6,269 nt of DNA from Eubacterium sp. (GTDB lineage: Bacteria; Bacillota; Clostridia; Oscillospirales; Acutalibacteraceae). Positions 1 to 6,122 of this stretch are shown one piece after another (within the stretch, counting starts at the first letter, position 1; every line of letters starts with the position of its first letter). The DNA is taken from NCBI GenBank assembly GCA_017543725.1, contig JAFYFO010000062.1, forward strand, positions 1 through 6,269. The letters are read 5' to 3'. The notes beneath the pieces were generated by a model that worked only from the letters and a program-made list of their open reading frames with translations, searched no databases and was not told the origin of the DNA. The translations under genes and the position numbers were made by a program.

Positions 1-42
1 AATTATTTATGCTATTATGTATATGTGATAATTTGAAAATTC

Positions 43-49
43 AGGGTGA
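43..49 (+). promoter_or_regulatory. Ribosome-binding site deciding the coaX start
   Basis: AGGGTGA lies five bases before the ATG at 54 and partly matches the anti-Shine-Dalgarno sequence. No comparable purine-rich sequence precedes the alternative ATG at 9; only eight bases of the window lie before it, so that comparison is limited. The site supports the shorter coaX reading that begins directly at the phosphate-loop strand. Confidence 0.55.
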
Positions 50-53
50 AATT

Positions 54-830
54 ATGCTACTTGCAGTTGATGTCGGCAACACCAATATCGTTTTGGGTGT
101 TTTAAACGGCGAAGAAATCATAACAACGGGAAGGCTTTCAACAAATATTTTTGAAACAGAAGTTGAATATGCGATGAAAATCGACTCGTTTTTAAAGATT
201 CATAATATTGAAAACATTTCGGGCGCAATTATTTCAAGCGTTGTTCCCCCGCTGAACGCCACGCTGAAAAAAGCGATAAAACTCATAACGGGCGTCAGCG
301 CTATGATAGTCGGTCCCGGAATAAAAACAGGGCTTTCAATAAAGATTGACGACCCTTCGCAACTCGGAGCGGACCTTGTTGTCGGCGCTGTTGCGGCAAA
401 AGAAAAATACCCCTGCCCAATTATCATCTTTGATTTGGGAACGGCAACAACAGGATTTGTTATTGATAAAAACGGCAATTTCCTCGGAGGTATGATTGCA
501 GGGGGCGTTAAAGCCTCGCTCAACGCTCTTTCCTCGGGAACGGCTCTTCTTCCCCAGATTGATTTAACCGCGCCGAAAAATGTTATCGGAACAAATTCAA
601 TCGAAAGCCTTAAATCGGGCGCCGTTATCGGAACTGCGGCAATGCTTGACGGATTTATAGACAGATTTGAGGACGAACTCGGCGAAAAAGCAAATGTTGT
701 TATAACGGGCGGTCTCGGCAGAGCAATTGCAAAAAACTGCAAACACGAGGTTGATTTTGAAGAAAATCTTTTAATCAACGGACTTAAAATAATCTACGAT
801 AAAAATAATCAGGCAGAGTGGAAAAAATGA
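54..830 (+). CDS. coaX: Type III pantothenate kinase (CoaX)
   Basis: CoaX phosphorylates pantothenate to 4'-phosphopantothenate with ATP, the first step of coenzyme A synthesis, in the cytoplasm. The 258-residue product has the usual family length and the ASKHA-fold landmarks. These are the N-terminal phosphate loop DVGNTN (residues 6-11), GAD with the probable catalytic base at Asp107, the DLGTATT loop (127-133), the segment GGMIAGG, and a C-terminal ITGGLG motif. An in-frame ATG at 9 would add 15 residues, but the family starts directly before the DVGNTN strand. The ATG at 54 also has an AGGGTG ribosome-binding sequence five bases upstream, so 54 is preferred. The stop codon overlaps the start of the next gene (ATGA), which suggests co-transcription and coupled translation. 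One oddity is Leu108 after GAD, where the well-studied enzymes I recall have Arg. Identification is secure; the effect of Leu108 is unknown. Confidence 0.95.
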   Translation: MLLAVDVGNTNIVLGVLNGEEIITTGRLSTNIFETEVEYAMKIDSFLKIHNIENISGAIISSVVPPLNATLKKAIKLITGVSAMIVGPGIKTGLSIKIDDPSQLGADLVVGAVAAKEKYPCPIIIFDLGTATTGFVIDKNGNFLGGMIAGGVKASLNALSSGTALLPQIDLTAPKNVIGTNSIESLKSGAVIGTAAMLDGFIDRFEDELGEKANVVITGGLGRAIAKNCKHEVDFEENLLINGLKIIYDKNNQAEWKK

Positions 831-3800
831 AAACAGCAAAAAAATCCCTTTCAATACTACTGAGCGTTTTATTAACGCTTTCAGTTTCCGTAAATACTTT
901 CATTTTTGCAAACGCTGCAACAACCGTTGAAAGCGGAAGTTGCGGCAGCAGCCTTAATTATGTTCTGGACAGCGACGGTGTTCTGACCATAAGCGGCAGC
1001 GGAAAAATGAGCAATTACTATAACACCGACAGCGGCAGAGCACCTTGGTATAACAACAGAAGTCTTATTAAAAATGTTGTTATTCAAAGCGGTGTTACAA
1101 CAATAGGCTCTTCTGCATTTTATAACTGCAAAAGCATAGTTGATGTTGATTTCGGAAGCATAGACACAATCGGCGCATACGCTTTTCAGTACTGCGAAAA
1201 ACTCGACAGTGCAATGCTCCCTACAACCTGCACATATATCTGGAACAACGCCTTTGAGGGCTGTATATCACTGAGAAAAGCATATATTGAAAGAATAGAC
1301 ACAACATCAAGTTTAAACAGAGTTCCCGCAAACTTTTTCAAAAACTGCTCCTCCCTTGTTGTTATCGGGCTCGGAACGGGAATTCACTGGATAAACACAT
1401 CAGGCTCCTTCTCCGCTCTTGACGGCTGCACAAGCCTCAGAACAATTATTTCGGATAACGGAAATATTAAATCCGCTTTTGAAAACACATATAATGTTAT
1501 CGGCTGGAGCGAAAGAAGCGGCGAATGTTCGGATAACACCTATTCCGATAAAAAACTCACCTGGAACTATAGCCTTAACGACGAAAGACTCTGGTTCACA
1601 GGCTCGGGAGATATGAAATACTACGCAGTCGGCGAACGCCCCTGGGATATGTTTTACAATGTTATAAAATTCGTTGACTTTTCTCAGACAAACGGGCTTT
1701 GCTCAACAACTTCCGATTCGTTTAAGGACTGCGCAAGCATTGAAAGAGTTGATTTCACAAATATCCGCGAAATCGGCTGGCGTTCTTTCGGCGACTGCAC
1801 AAATCTCGGATATATTGATTTCGACAGCACGCTTGAATCAATCTGGGACTGGGCTTTTGAAAGAAACTATGCCCTTGACCACATAACATTTGAAGAAGGC
1901 GAAAAGCCGCTGAGAATACGCCAATATGCGTTTTATAAATGCAAAAACACAACCTACTGGCTCAACTTTCCTTCAAATCTGCGCTATATAGAAGAAGGCG
2001 CTTTTTCAGGGACAAAGTTTAACTACATAACCTTTTCAAACACTGAAAAAGTTGAAATCGGCGATAATGCTTTCGGAACAGGCGACCGCGAATTTTATTT
2101 AAGAATGTTGGGGCCTGACGGTATGGACATCGGCGTTAACTCCTATGTTCACGAAATGCGCGAAAAATATCGCTGCAACTGGTTTTATTACTGCAAAGGC
2201 GGCAATCATCAATACGAAACTTCAACCGTTGCGCCAACCTGCACTAAAGACGGTTTCAGGCGCTACGGCTGCAAATACTGTATGCAAAACGAATACAAAT
2301 CCGATTTCGTTGCAAAACTCGGTCACCGCTATCAGTGCATCGGCGAAAGCGGCGGAAACGCTATATACAGATGCGCCGTTTGCGGCGATGAAAACTATTA
2401 TTCCTCCGCTTTTGAACTTGCCTGCGATTTTATTCCCGCAATAAGCACCGTTGCAGGAGATAGCAAGTTTACTCAGGCAAACTATTCCTCAAAGGTTGAT
2501 ATCAATGCCGACGGCGTTATCAACGCAAAAGACTTTGTTTTGATAAAGAAAGCCATCGGAAATATAAACACCGATAATAAAGAAACAACTATCGACACTT
2601 CAAGAACATATCAGGAAATCGAAGGTTTCGGCGCTTCTGCCTGCTGGTGGGCGCAGGAGGTTGGAACCTGGGAAAATGCCGATAAGATTATGGAAATGCT
2701 CTATTCAGAGGATAACGGCATCGGTCTTGATATAATCAGATATAATCTCGGCGCAGGAAGCGAGGACCAGAAGGATTACGGTCTTTATAACGCAGGCGCA
2801 AGAACCCACTGCTTTATGAAGAGCGACGGCTCATACGACTGGGATAACGACCCCGGCGCTATGAACTGCCTTGATTTGGCTGTTCAGTTTAATCCAAATC
2901 TGAAAATAACGCTTTTCTCAAACTCAGCGCCGTATTTTATGACTAAAAACGGCAAAACATACAGCACTCAGGACGCGGAGGGGCCGTCAAACCTTGATTC
3001 GTCAAAATATCAGGATTTTGCCGATTTCACTGCAAAGTGCGCAGAGCATTTTATTGACGAGGGCTATAATATAACGGAGATTTCTCCGATAAATGAGCCC
3101 GAATGGGATTGGAGAGCGTGGTACAACGGCGACGGAAGCCAGTCCCACGGCCAGGAAGGCTGCCACTTTGAATGGTGGGAAGCAAGGGATTTTTATAACA
3201 ACTATATGGTTCCAACCCTTAAAAACAATCCAAAACTCAACGGCAAAGTTGAACTTGCCGTCTGGGAATGTGCTCAACTCAATCATCAGTGGCTCTTCAA
3301 TAATTTCATTGATAATCTCTTCTCTTCAAAGGATTATGATTCTTTGGACAGATGGGGCAGAAAGCAGGGCGAAGGCTTTGCAAGCAACAATGCAAATATA
3401 AGAAGTTATACAAATTATCTCGACACCCATTCCTATTGGTGCAGCGAATATGACCGCCATGTTGTTGCAGACACTCTCAGCGGAGAATTCTACGGACAGA
3501 AAGTTAAATGCTCCGAATACTGCCAGATGACCAACGACACAAACACGGGTGTTCTGGGTCATATTCAGAATGAAGGCAACACAAACGGAATGACTATTGA
3601 CTACGGTCTTGCAATGGCTGATATTATGTATCAGGATTTCACAATTCTTAACGCTGTTGAATGGGATTGGTGGACAGCCTGCGCAAAGGGCGTATATCCC
3701 GATAATCTCATTCTTATCAATGCAAACAACCACAGCGATGTTCAAACTTCCAAGCGCTATTGGTGCCTGGGCAACTTCTCGAAATTCGTTGATGTCGGCG

Positions 3801-4153
3801 CAAAGAGAATTCAGGTTGACACCGCTTCGGGATTTGGCTCAGACCTTCACACAAACCGCGTTTATCACTGGACTTTCCATGATGATAATGATAATATTTC
3901 AAACGAGGGCGACGATAAGAATAACTATATTGAGCAACTCGCCTTCCTCAATCCGGACGGAAGCGTTGCAATAATTTATATCAACAATTCAGACACTATT
4001 GAATACACCCGAGTTAATAATTCTCAGTTTTCAGAATTTTCAACATATGTAACAAGCGAAACAATGGATTTAAAGAATTTCCAGAACGCAAGCACGGATG
4101 AAGCAATCTGCATTCCTGCAAGGTCGCTCACAACCGTTGTTTTAAAGAATTAA
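827..4153 (+). CDS. Secreted LRR/dockerin-like/GH30 multidomain glycoside hydrolase
   Basis: This 1108-residue exported protein probably cleaves a polysaccharide outside the cell. It begins with a Sec signal peptide: Lys at 2, 5 and 6, a hydrophobic core at about 8-27, and likely cleavage after Ala30 in ANA. Two modules follow (about 36-215 and 232-440), each a Cys-containing cap plus BspA-like leucine-rich repeats. Next come a Cys/His cluster (456-519), one dockerin-like loop (Asp558, Asn560, Asp562, Asp569), and a GH30-type domain (about 587-1108). That domain opens with GFGAS (600-604) and has the acid/base Glu757 in NEP and the nucleophile Glu897 in CSEYC. It ends in a beta-rich segment with the ARSLTTVVL signature seen in GH30 C-termini. 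The family assignment is solid, but the subfamily and substrate (for example beta-1,6-galactan or xylan) cannot be read from the motifs. ATG 827, overlapping the coaX stop, is preferred over in-frame GTG 818 because MKTAKK is a natural signal-peptide start. There is no sortase motif or transmembrane anchor at the C-terminus. Confidence 0.88.
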   Translation: MKTAKKSLSILLSVLLTLSVSVNTFIFANAATTVESGSCGSSLNYVLDSDGVLTISGSGKMSNYYNTDSGRAPWYNNRSLIKNVVIQSGVTTIGSSAFYNCKSIVDVDFGSIDTIGAYAFQYCEKLDSAMLPTTCTYIWNNAFEGCISLRKAYIERIDTTSSLNRVPANFFKNCSSLVVIGLGTGIHWINTSGSFSALDGCTSLRTIISDNGNIKSAFENTYNVIGWSERSGECSDNTYSDKKLTWNYSLNDERLWFTGSGDMKYYAVGERPWDMFYNVIKFVDFSQTNGLCSTTSDSFKDCASIERVDFTNIREIGWRSFGDCTNLGYIDFDSTLESIWDWAFERNYALDHITFEEGEKPLRIRQYAFYKCKNTTYWLNFPSNLRYIEEGAFSGTKFNYITFSNTEKVEIGDNAFGTGDREFYLRMLGPDGMDIGVNSYVHEMREKYRCNWFYYCKGGNHQYETSTVAPTCTKDGFRRYGCKYCMQNEYKSDFVAKLGHRYQCIGESGGNAIYRCAVCGDENYYSSAFELACDFIPAISTVAGDSKFTQANYSSKVDINADGVINAKDFVLIKKAIGNINTDNKETTIDTSRTYQEIEGFGASACWWAQEVGTWENADKIMEMLYSEDNGIGLDIIRYNLGAGSEDQKDYGLYNAGARTHCFMKSDGSYDWDNDPGAMNCLDLAVQFNPNLKITLFSNSAPYFMTKNGKTYSTQDAEGPSNLDSSKYQDFADFTAKCAEHFIDEGYNITEISPINEPEWDWRAWYNGDGSQSHGQEGCHFEWWEARDFYNNYMVPTLKNNPKLNGKVELAVWECAQLNHQWLFNNFIDNLFSSKDYDSLDRWGRKQGEGFASNNANIRSYTNYLDTHSYWCSEYDRHVVADTLSGEFYGQKVKCSEYCQMTNDTNTGVLGHIQNEGNTNGMTIDYGLAMADIMYQDFTILNAVEWDWWTACAKGVYPDNLILINANNHSDVQTSKRYWCLGNFSKFVDVGAKRIQVDTASGFGSDLHTNRVYHWTFHDDNDNISNEGDDKNNYIEQLAFLNPDGSVAIIYINNSDTIEYTRVNNSQFSEFSTYVTSETMDLKNFQNASTDEAICIPARSLTTVVLKN
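932..1475 (+). repeat. First cap-plus-LRR module (BspA-like)
   Basis: The first half of the N-terminal region (about residues 36-215) starts with a cap that includes Cys39 and the pattern DGVLTISGSGKM, then APWY. At least four or five repeats of about 22-25 residues follow, built on AF-x-x-C-x-x-L with intervening IxxIGxxAF. Such LRR_5 repeats are common in exported proteins of gut Firmicutes and usually serve binding or adhesion. The ligand here is unknown. Boundaries are approximate because they were read by eye. Confidence 0.75.
1520..2146 (+). repeat. Second cap-plus-LRR module (BspA-like)
   Basis: The architecture restarts at about residue 232 with another cap: Cys234, LTWNYSL, LWFTGSGDM, then RPWDMF. 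Roughly five more leucine-rich repeats follow, with cores such as SFKDCASIERVDF, SFGDCTNLGYIDF and AFYKCKN. It parallels the first module closely in order but not in exact sequence, which points to an old internal duplication. The last repeats are degenerate and run into a Trp/Cys segment near residue 450. Confidence 0.7.
2192..2383 (+). other. Cys/His-rich linker, possible metal-binding module
   Basis: Residues 456-519 of the large protein contain Cys456, His461, Cys472, Cys482, Cys485, Cys504, Cys516 and Cys519. Two pairs are CxxC (482/485 in GCKYC and 516/519 in RCAVCG), and a Gly-His-x-Tyr-x-Cys segment precedes the second pair. I recall similar CTKDG...CxxC modules in exported clostridial LRR proteins. 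Whether they bind zinc or form disulfides is not settled by the sequence. It appears to act as a spacer between the LRR region and the dockerin-like loop. Confidence 0.55.
2426..2566 (+). other. Single-loop dockerin-like segment
   Basis: Residues 534-580 contain one calcium-loop match, VDINADGVINAKDF. Its ligand positions 1, 3, 5 and 12 are Asp558, Asn560, Asp562 and Asp569, followed by a Lys-rich amphipathic helix (LIKKAIG). Type I dockerins normally carry two such loops. Here the preceding segment has no second Asp/Asn ligand pattern, so this is half a dockerin or a divergent one. Cohesin binding is possible but not shown. Confidence 0.6.
2588..4150 (+). other. GH30-type catalytic domain with C-terminal beta domain
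   Basis: This region covers about residues 588-1108. Seen directly are TIDTSRTYQEIEGFGAS at the N-terminal strand, a WW pair after it, SPINEPEWDW with acid/base Glu757, CSEYC with nucleophile Glu897, and EWDWW at about 945-949. The spacing of 140 residues between the catalytic glutamates is longer than in the best-known family members, so an insertion lies between them. GH30 enzymes are retaining glycosidases of clan A. The aromatic-rich acid/base loop (Trp760, Trp762, Trp765) suggests a polysaccharide-binding cleft, which is inference. Confidence 0.82.
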
Positions 4154-4162
4154 CTTTTCAAA

Positions 4163-4168
4163 AGGAGG
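4163..4168 (+). promoter_or_regulatory. Strong Shine-Dalgarno for metY
   Basis: AGGAGG is a full match to the consensus, eight bases before the ATG at 4177, and fixes that start. It is the strongest ribosome-binding site in the window and contrasts with the weak sites before coaX and the GH30 gene. This hints at much higher translation of the sulfhydrylase. Confidence 0.85.
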
Positions 4169-4176
4169 ACAAAAAA

Positions 4177-5445
4177 ATGAAAATTGATTCAATTTGCGTA
4201 CAGGGTGAATATCATCCTAAAAACGGCGAGCCGAGGGTTATTCCGATTGTGCAGAGCACAACCTTTAAATATGAATCCTCGCAGGCTATGGGAGATTTGT
4301 TTGATTTAAAGGCTCCGGGATATTTCTATACCCGCCTTCAGAATCCGACAAACGATTATGCAGCCGCAAAAATCGCGGCACTCGAAGGAGGCGTTGCGGC
4401 AATGCTGACATCTTCGGGTCAGGCGGCAAGTTTTTATTCGATATTCAACATCGCCCAGGCAGGCGACCACATTGTTTCTTCATCCGCAATCTACGGCGGA
4501 ACATTCAATCTCTTCAATGTAACAATGAAGAAACTCGGAATTGATTTCACTTTCATTTCACCCCAATCAACCGAAGAAGAAATTCAAGCGGCAATAAAGC
4601 CAAACACAAAGGCTGTTTTCGGTGAAACAATTTCAAATCCGAGCCTTGATATTCTTGATTTTGAAACCTTTGCGAAGGTTGCTCACAAAAACGGAATTCC
4701 GCTTATTATTGATAACACTTTTGCAACTCCAATCAACTGCCGTCCCTTTGAATTCGGTGCGGATATTGTTATTCATTCAACAACCAAATATATGGAAGGC
4801 CACGCTTCAACAATCGGCGGCGTTGTTGTTGATTCGGGTAATTTCGACTGGACTCAGAACGATAAGTTCCCCGGTCTCACCACTCCCGATGAATCCTATC
4901 ACGGATTGGTTTACACAGAGGCTTTCGGCAAGGGCGCATACATAACGAAGGCAACCGTTCAACTTATGAGGGACCTTGGCTCAATCCAGTCTCCTCAAAA
5001 CGCTTTTCTTCTCAATGTCGGACTTGAAACACTTCACCTCAGAATGCCCCGTCACTGCGAAAACGCGCTCAAGGTTGCAAAATATCTTAAATCAAACGAT
5101 AAAATAACCTGGGTTAAATGCGCTATGCTTGAAGACGATGAACAGCACAGCCTTGCTCAGAAATATATGCCAAACGGAACTTGCGGCGTTGTTTCATTTG
5201 GTATCAAAGGCGGAAGAGAAGCGGCAACAAAATTTATGGACTCGCTCAAACTCGCCGCAATCGTCACCCATGTTGCAGACGCGCGCACCTGCTGCCTCCA
5301 CCCTGCTTCAACAACCCACCGTCAGTTAACGGATGAGCAACTTGAAGAATGCGGAGTAAGCCCCGACCTTATTCGTTTCTCCTGCGGAATCGAAAGCGCA
5401 GAAGATATTATCGAGGATATCGAGCAGGCGCTCAATCAGTTATAA
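4177..5445 (+). CDS. metY: O-acetylhomoserine sulfhydrylase-type PLP enzyme (MetY family)
   Basis: This cytoplasmic enzyme joins O-acetylhomoserine with sulfide to give homocysteine and acetate; family members may also act on O-acetylserine to give cysteine. It belongs to the Cys/Met-metabolism PLP family (fold type I). The 422 residues match the length of MetY rather than the shorter MetB/MetC (about 380-400). Landmarks are YTRLQNPT (51-58), the cofactor phosphate-binding SSGQAA (79-84), YGG (106-108), ETISNP (150-155), DNTFATP (179-185) with the ring-contacting Asp179, and the Schiff-base Lys204 in HSTTKY. The C-terminal half has HPASTTHRQL and an RFSCGIE segment expected for substrate binding. 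No frameshift or missing key residue is visible. It lies 23 bases after the GH30 gene, too close for a SAM riboswitch or T-box leader, so any such control must lie upstream of the operon. A homocysteine versus cysteine role cannot be decided from sequence alone. Confidence 0.92.
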   Translation: MKIDSICVQGEYHPKNGEPRVIPIVQSTTFKYESSQAMGDLFDLKAPGYFYTRLQNPTNDYAAAKIAALEGGVAAMLTSSGQAASFYSIFNIAQAGDHIVSSSAIYGGTFNLFNVTMKKLGIDFTFISPQSTEEEIQAAIKPNTKAVFGETISNPSLDILDFETFAKVAHKNGIPLIIDNTFATPINCRPFEFGADIVIHSTTKYMEGHASTIGGVVVDSGNFDWTQNDKFPGLTTPDESYHGLVYTEAFGKGAYITKATVQLMRDLGSIQSPQNAFLLNVGLETLHLRMPRHCENALKVAKYLKSNDKITWVKCAMLEDDEQHSLAQKYMPNGTCGVVSFGIKGGREAATKFMDSLKLAAIVTHVADARTCCLHPASTTHRQLTDEQLEECGVSPDLIRFSCGIESAEDIIEDIEQALNQL

Positions 5446-5464
5446 TTAATACAGAAATATAAAA

Positions 5465-5486
5465 GGGAGAGTCTGTGTACTCTCCC
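5465..5486 (+). promoter_or_regulatory. Perfect 8-bp inverted repeat in the metY-bioY gap
   Basis: GGGAGAGT (5465-5472) and ACTCTCCC (5479-5486) pair perfectly around the six-base loop CTGTGT. On the plus strand it is followed by AAAAATTTG, not a T tract, so it is a poor plus-strand intrinsic terminator. Read on the minus strand, the stem is followed by TTTTATATTT, a plausible terminator for antisense transcription. It could also be an mRNA-stabilising or processing hairpin, or a protein operator ahead of bioY. It does not resemble the BirA operator core I know from Firmicutes. Confidence 0.5.
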
Positions 5487-5512
5487 AAAAATTTGATATT
5501 CGAGGCATAAAA

Positions 5513-6073
5513 ATGACAGAAACACAGCAAAAACAAACAAATAAAAAATTCAAAACACTTGACCTTGTTTATATCGGATTATCCGCGGCGCTGATTGCAA
5601 TATGCTCGTGGATTTCAATTCCGCTGACAGTTCCGATAACCCTTCAGACTCTCGGCGTTTGCCTTGTTGCAGGGCTTTTCGGAGCAAAAAAAGGAACATT
5701 TTCAGTTGTTATTTATATCCTGCTCGGCGCTATCGGCGTTCCGGTTTTCTCAGGTTTCAAAGGCGGAATCGGCGCTCTTGCAGGCTCAACCGGCGGCTAT
5801 ATTATAGGCTTTATTTTCACAGCCTTTATAGTCGGAATCGTTTCCGATAAAACTTCAAAACTCTGGGCAATCGCACTTGCAATGCTCGGCGGCGTTTTGG
5901 TTTGCTACACCTTCGGAACAGCGTGGTTTGCAATCGTTTATGCAAAAACAAACGAGCCCGCAAGCCTCGCAACAATACTCGGCTGGTGCGTTTTCCCCTT
6001 CCTCCTGCCCGACGCGGTTAAGATAATCCTCGCAGCACTGCTGACAAACAGGCTGAAAAGATATATAAAATAA
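5513..6073 (+). CDS. bioY: Biotin ECF transporter substrate-binding subunit BioY
   Basis: BioY is the membrane S-component that binds biotin for uptake by an energy-coupling factor transporter. It normally works with the shared EcfT and EcfA1/A2 subunits, none of which are encoded here. The 186-residue protein has a charged N-terminal tail and about six hydrophobic segments (roughly 17-33, 42-57, 62-79, 92-112, 116-142, 155-178). Diagnostic motifs are VPITLQTLGV (40-49) and the glycine-rich GAIGVPVFSGFKGG (72-85) followed by STGGYIIGF (92-100). Asp167 and Lys170 lie in the last helix. The ATG at 5513 is preceded by GAGG with seven intervening bases. It is the last gene before a strong terminator, and no biotin synthesis genes are nearby, so the host may depend partly on external biotin. 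The 67-base leader carries an inverted repeat that may affect its expression. Confidence 0.95.
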   Translation: MTETQQKQTNKKFKTLDLVYIGLSAALIAICSWISIPLTVPITLQTLGVCLVAGLFGAKKGTFSVVIYILLGAIGVPVFSGFKGGIGALAGSTGGYIIGFIFTAFIVGIVSDKTSKLWAIALAMLGGVLVCYTFGTAWFAIVYAKTNEPASLATILGWCVFPFLLPDAVKIILAALLTNRLKRYIK

Positions 6074-6081
6074 ACAATTTT

Positions 6082-6117
6082 AAGGAAGTATCTGAGCCCT
6101 CAGTTACTTCCTTTTTT
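6082..6117 (+). terminator. Intrinsic terminator after bioY, possibly bidirectional
   Basis: The stem AAGGAAGTA (6082-6090) pairs with TACTTCCTT (6105-6113). Inside it, after a T/T mismatch, is a second short stem CTGA/TCAG around GCCC. A run of six T (6112-6117) overlaps the base of the stem. The hairpin starts nine bases after the bioY stop and ends five bases before the stop codon of the convergent minus-strand gene. Because AAAATTG on the other strand follows the reverse stem, weaker termination of the opposite gene is also plausible. Confidence 0.88.
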
Positions 6118-6122
6118 CTGAT

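Noticed and set aside
24..32. Possible extended -10 promoter (TGTGATAAT) before coaX
   Set aside because: The -10-like match is fair, but no -35 element is recognisable in the few bases upstream and the sequence is AT-rich enough for chance matches.
9..53. N-terminal extension of coaX from the ATG at 9
   Set aside because: It adds 15 residues before the conserved phosphate-loop strand where the family begins, and the ATG at 54 has a ribosome-binding sequence.
200..778. Long open frame on the minus strand inside coaX
   Set aside because: It lies entirely antisense to a secure gene, and its residues mirror the codon bias of coaX rather than any recognisable family.
818..826. GTG start for the GH30 protein
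   Set aside because: The GTG would add only three residues and has no clear ribosome-binding site; ATG 827 gives a standard signal-peptide start and the typical ATGA overlap.
3002..3745. Minus-strand open frames inside the GH30 region
   Set aside because: They are opposite to conserved catalytic-domain codons and resemble no family; they are best explained as shadow frames.
5458..5463. TATAAA as a promoter -10 for bioY
   Set aside because: The hexamer 17 bases upstream (ATCAGT) does not resemble a -35 element, so a chance match is more likely.
5446..5512. BirA operator or biotin-related riboswitch before bioY
   Set aside because: The inverted repeat does not resemble the TTAACC-type BirA half-sites I know, and the short leader has no riboswitch-like structure I recognise.
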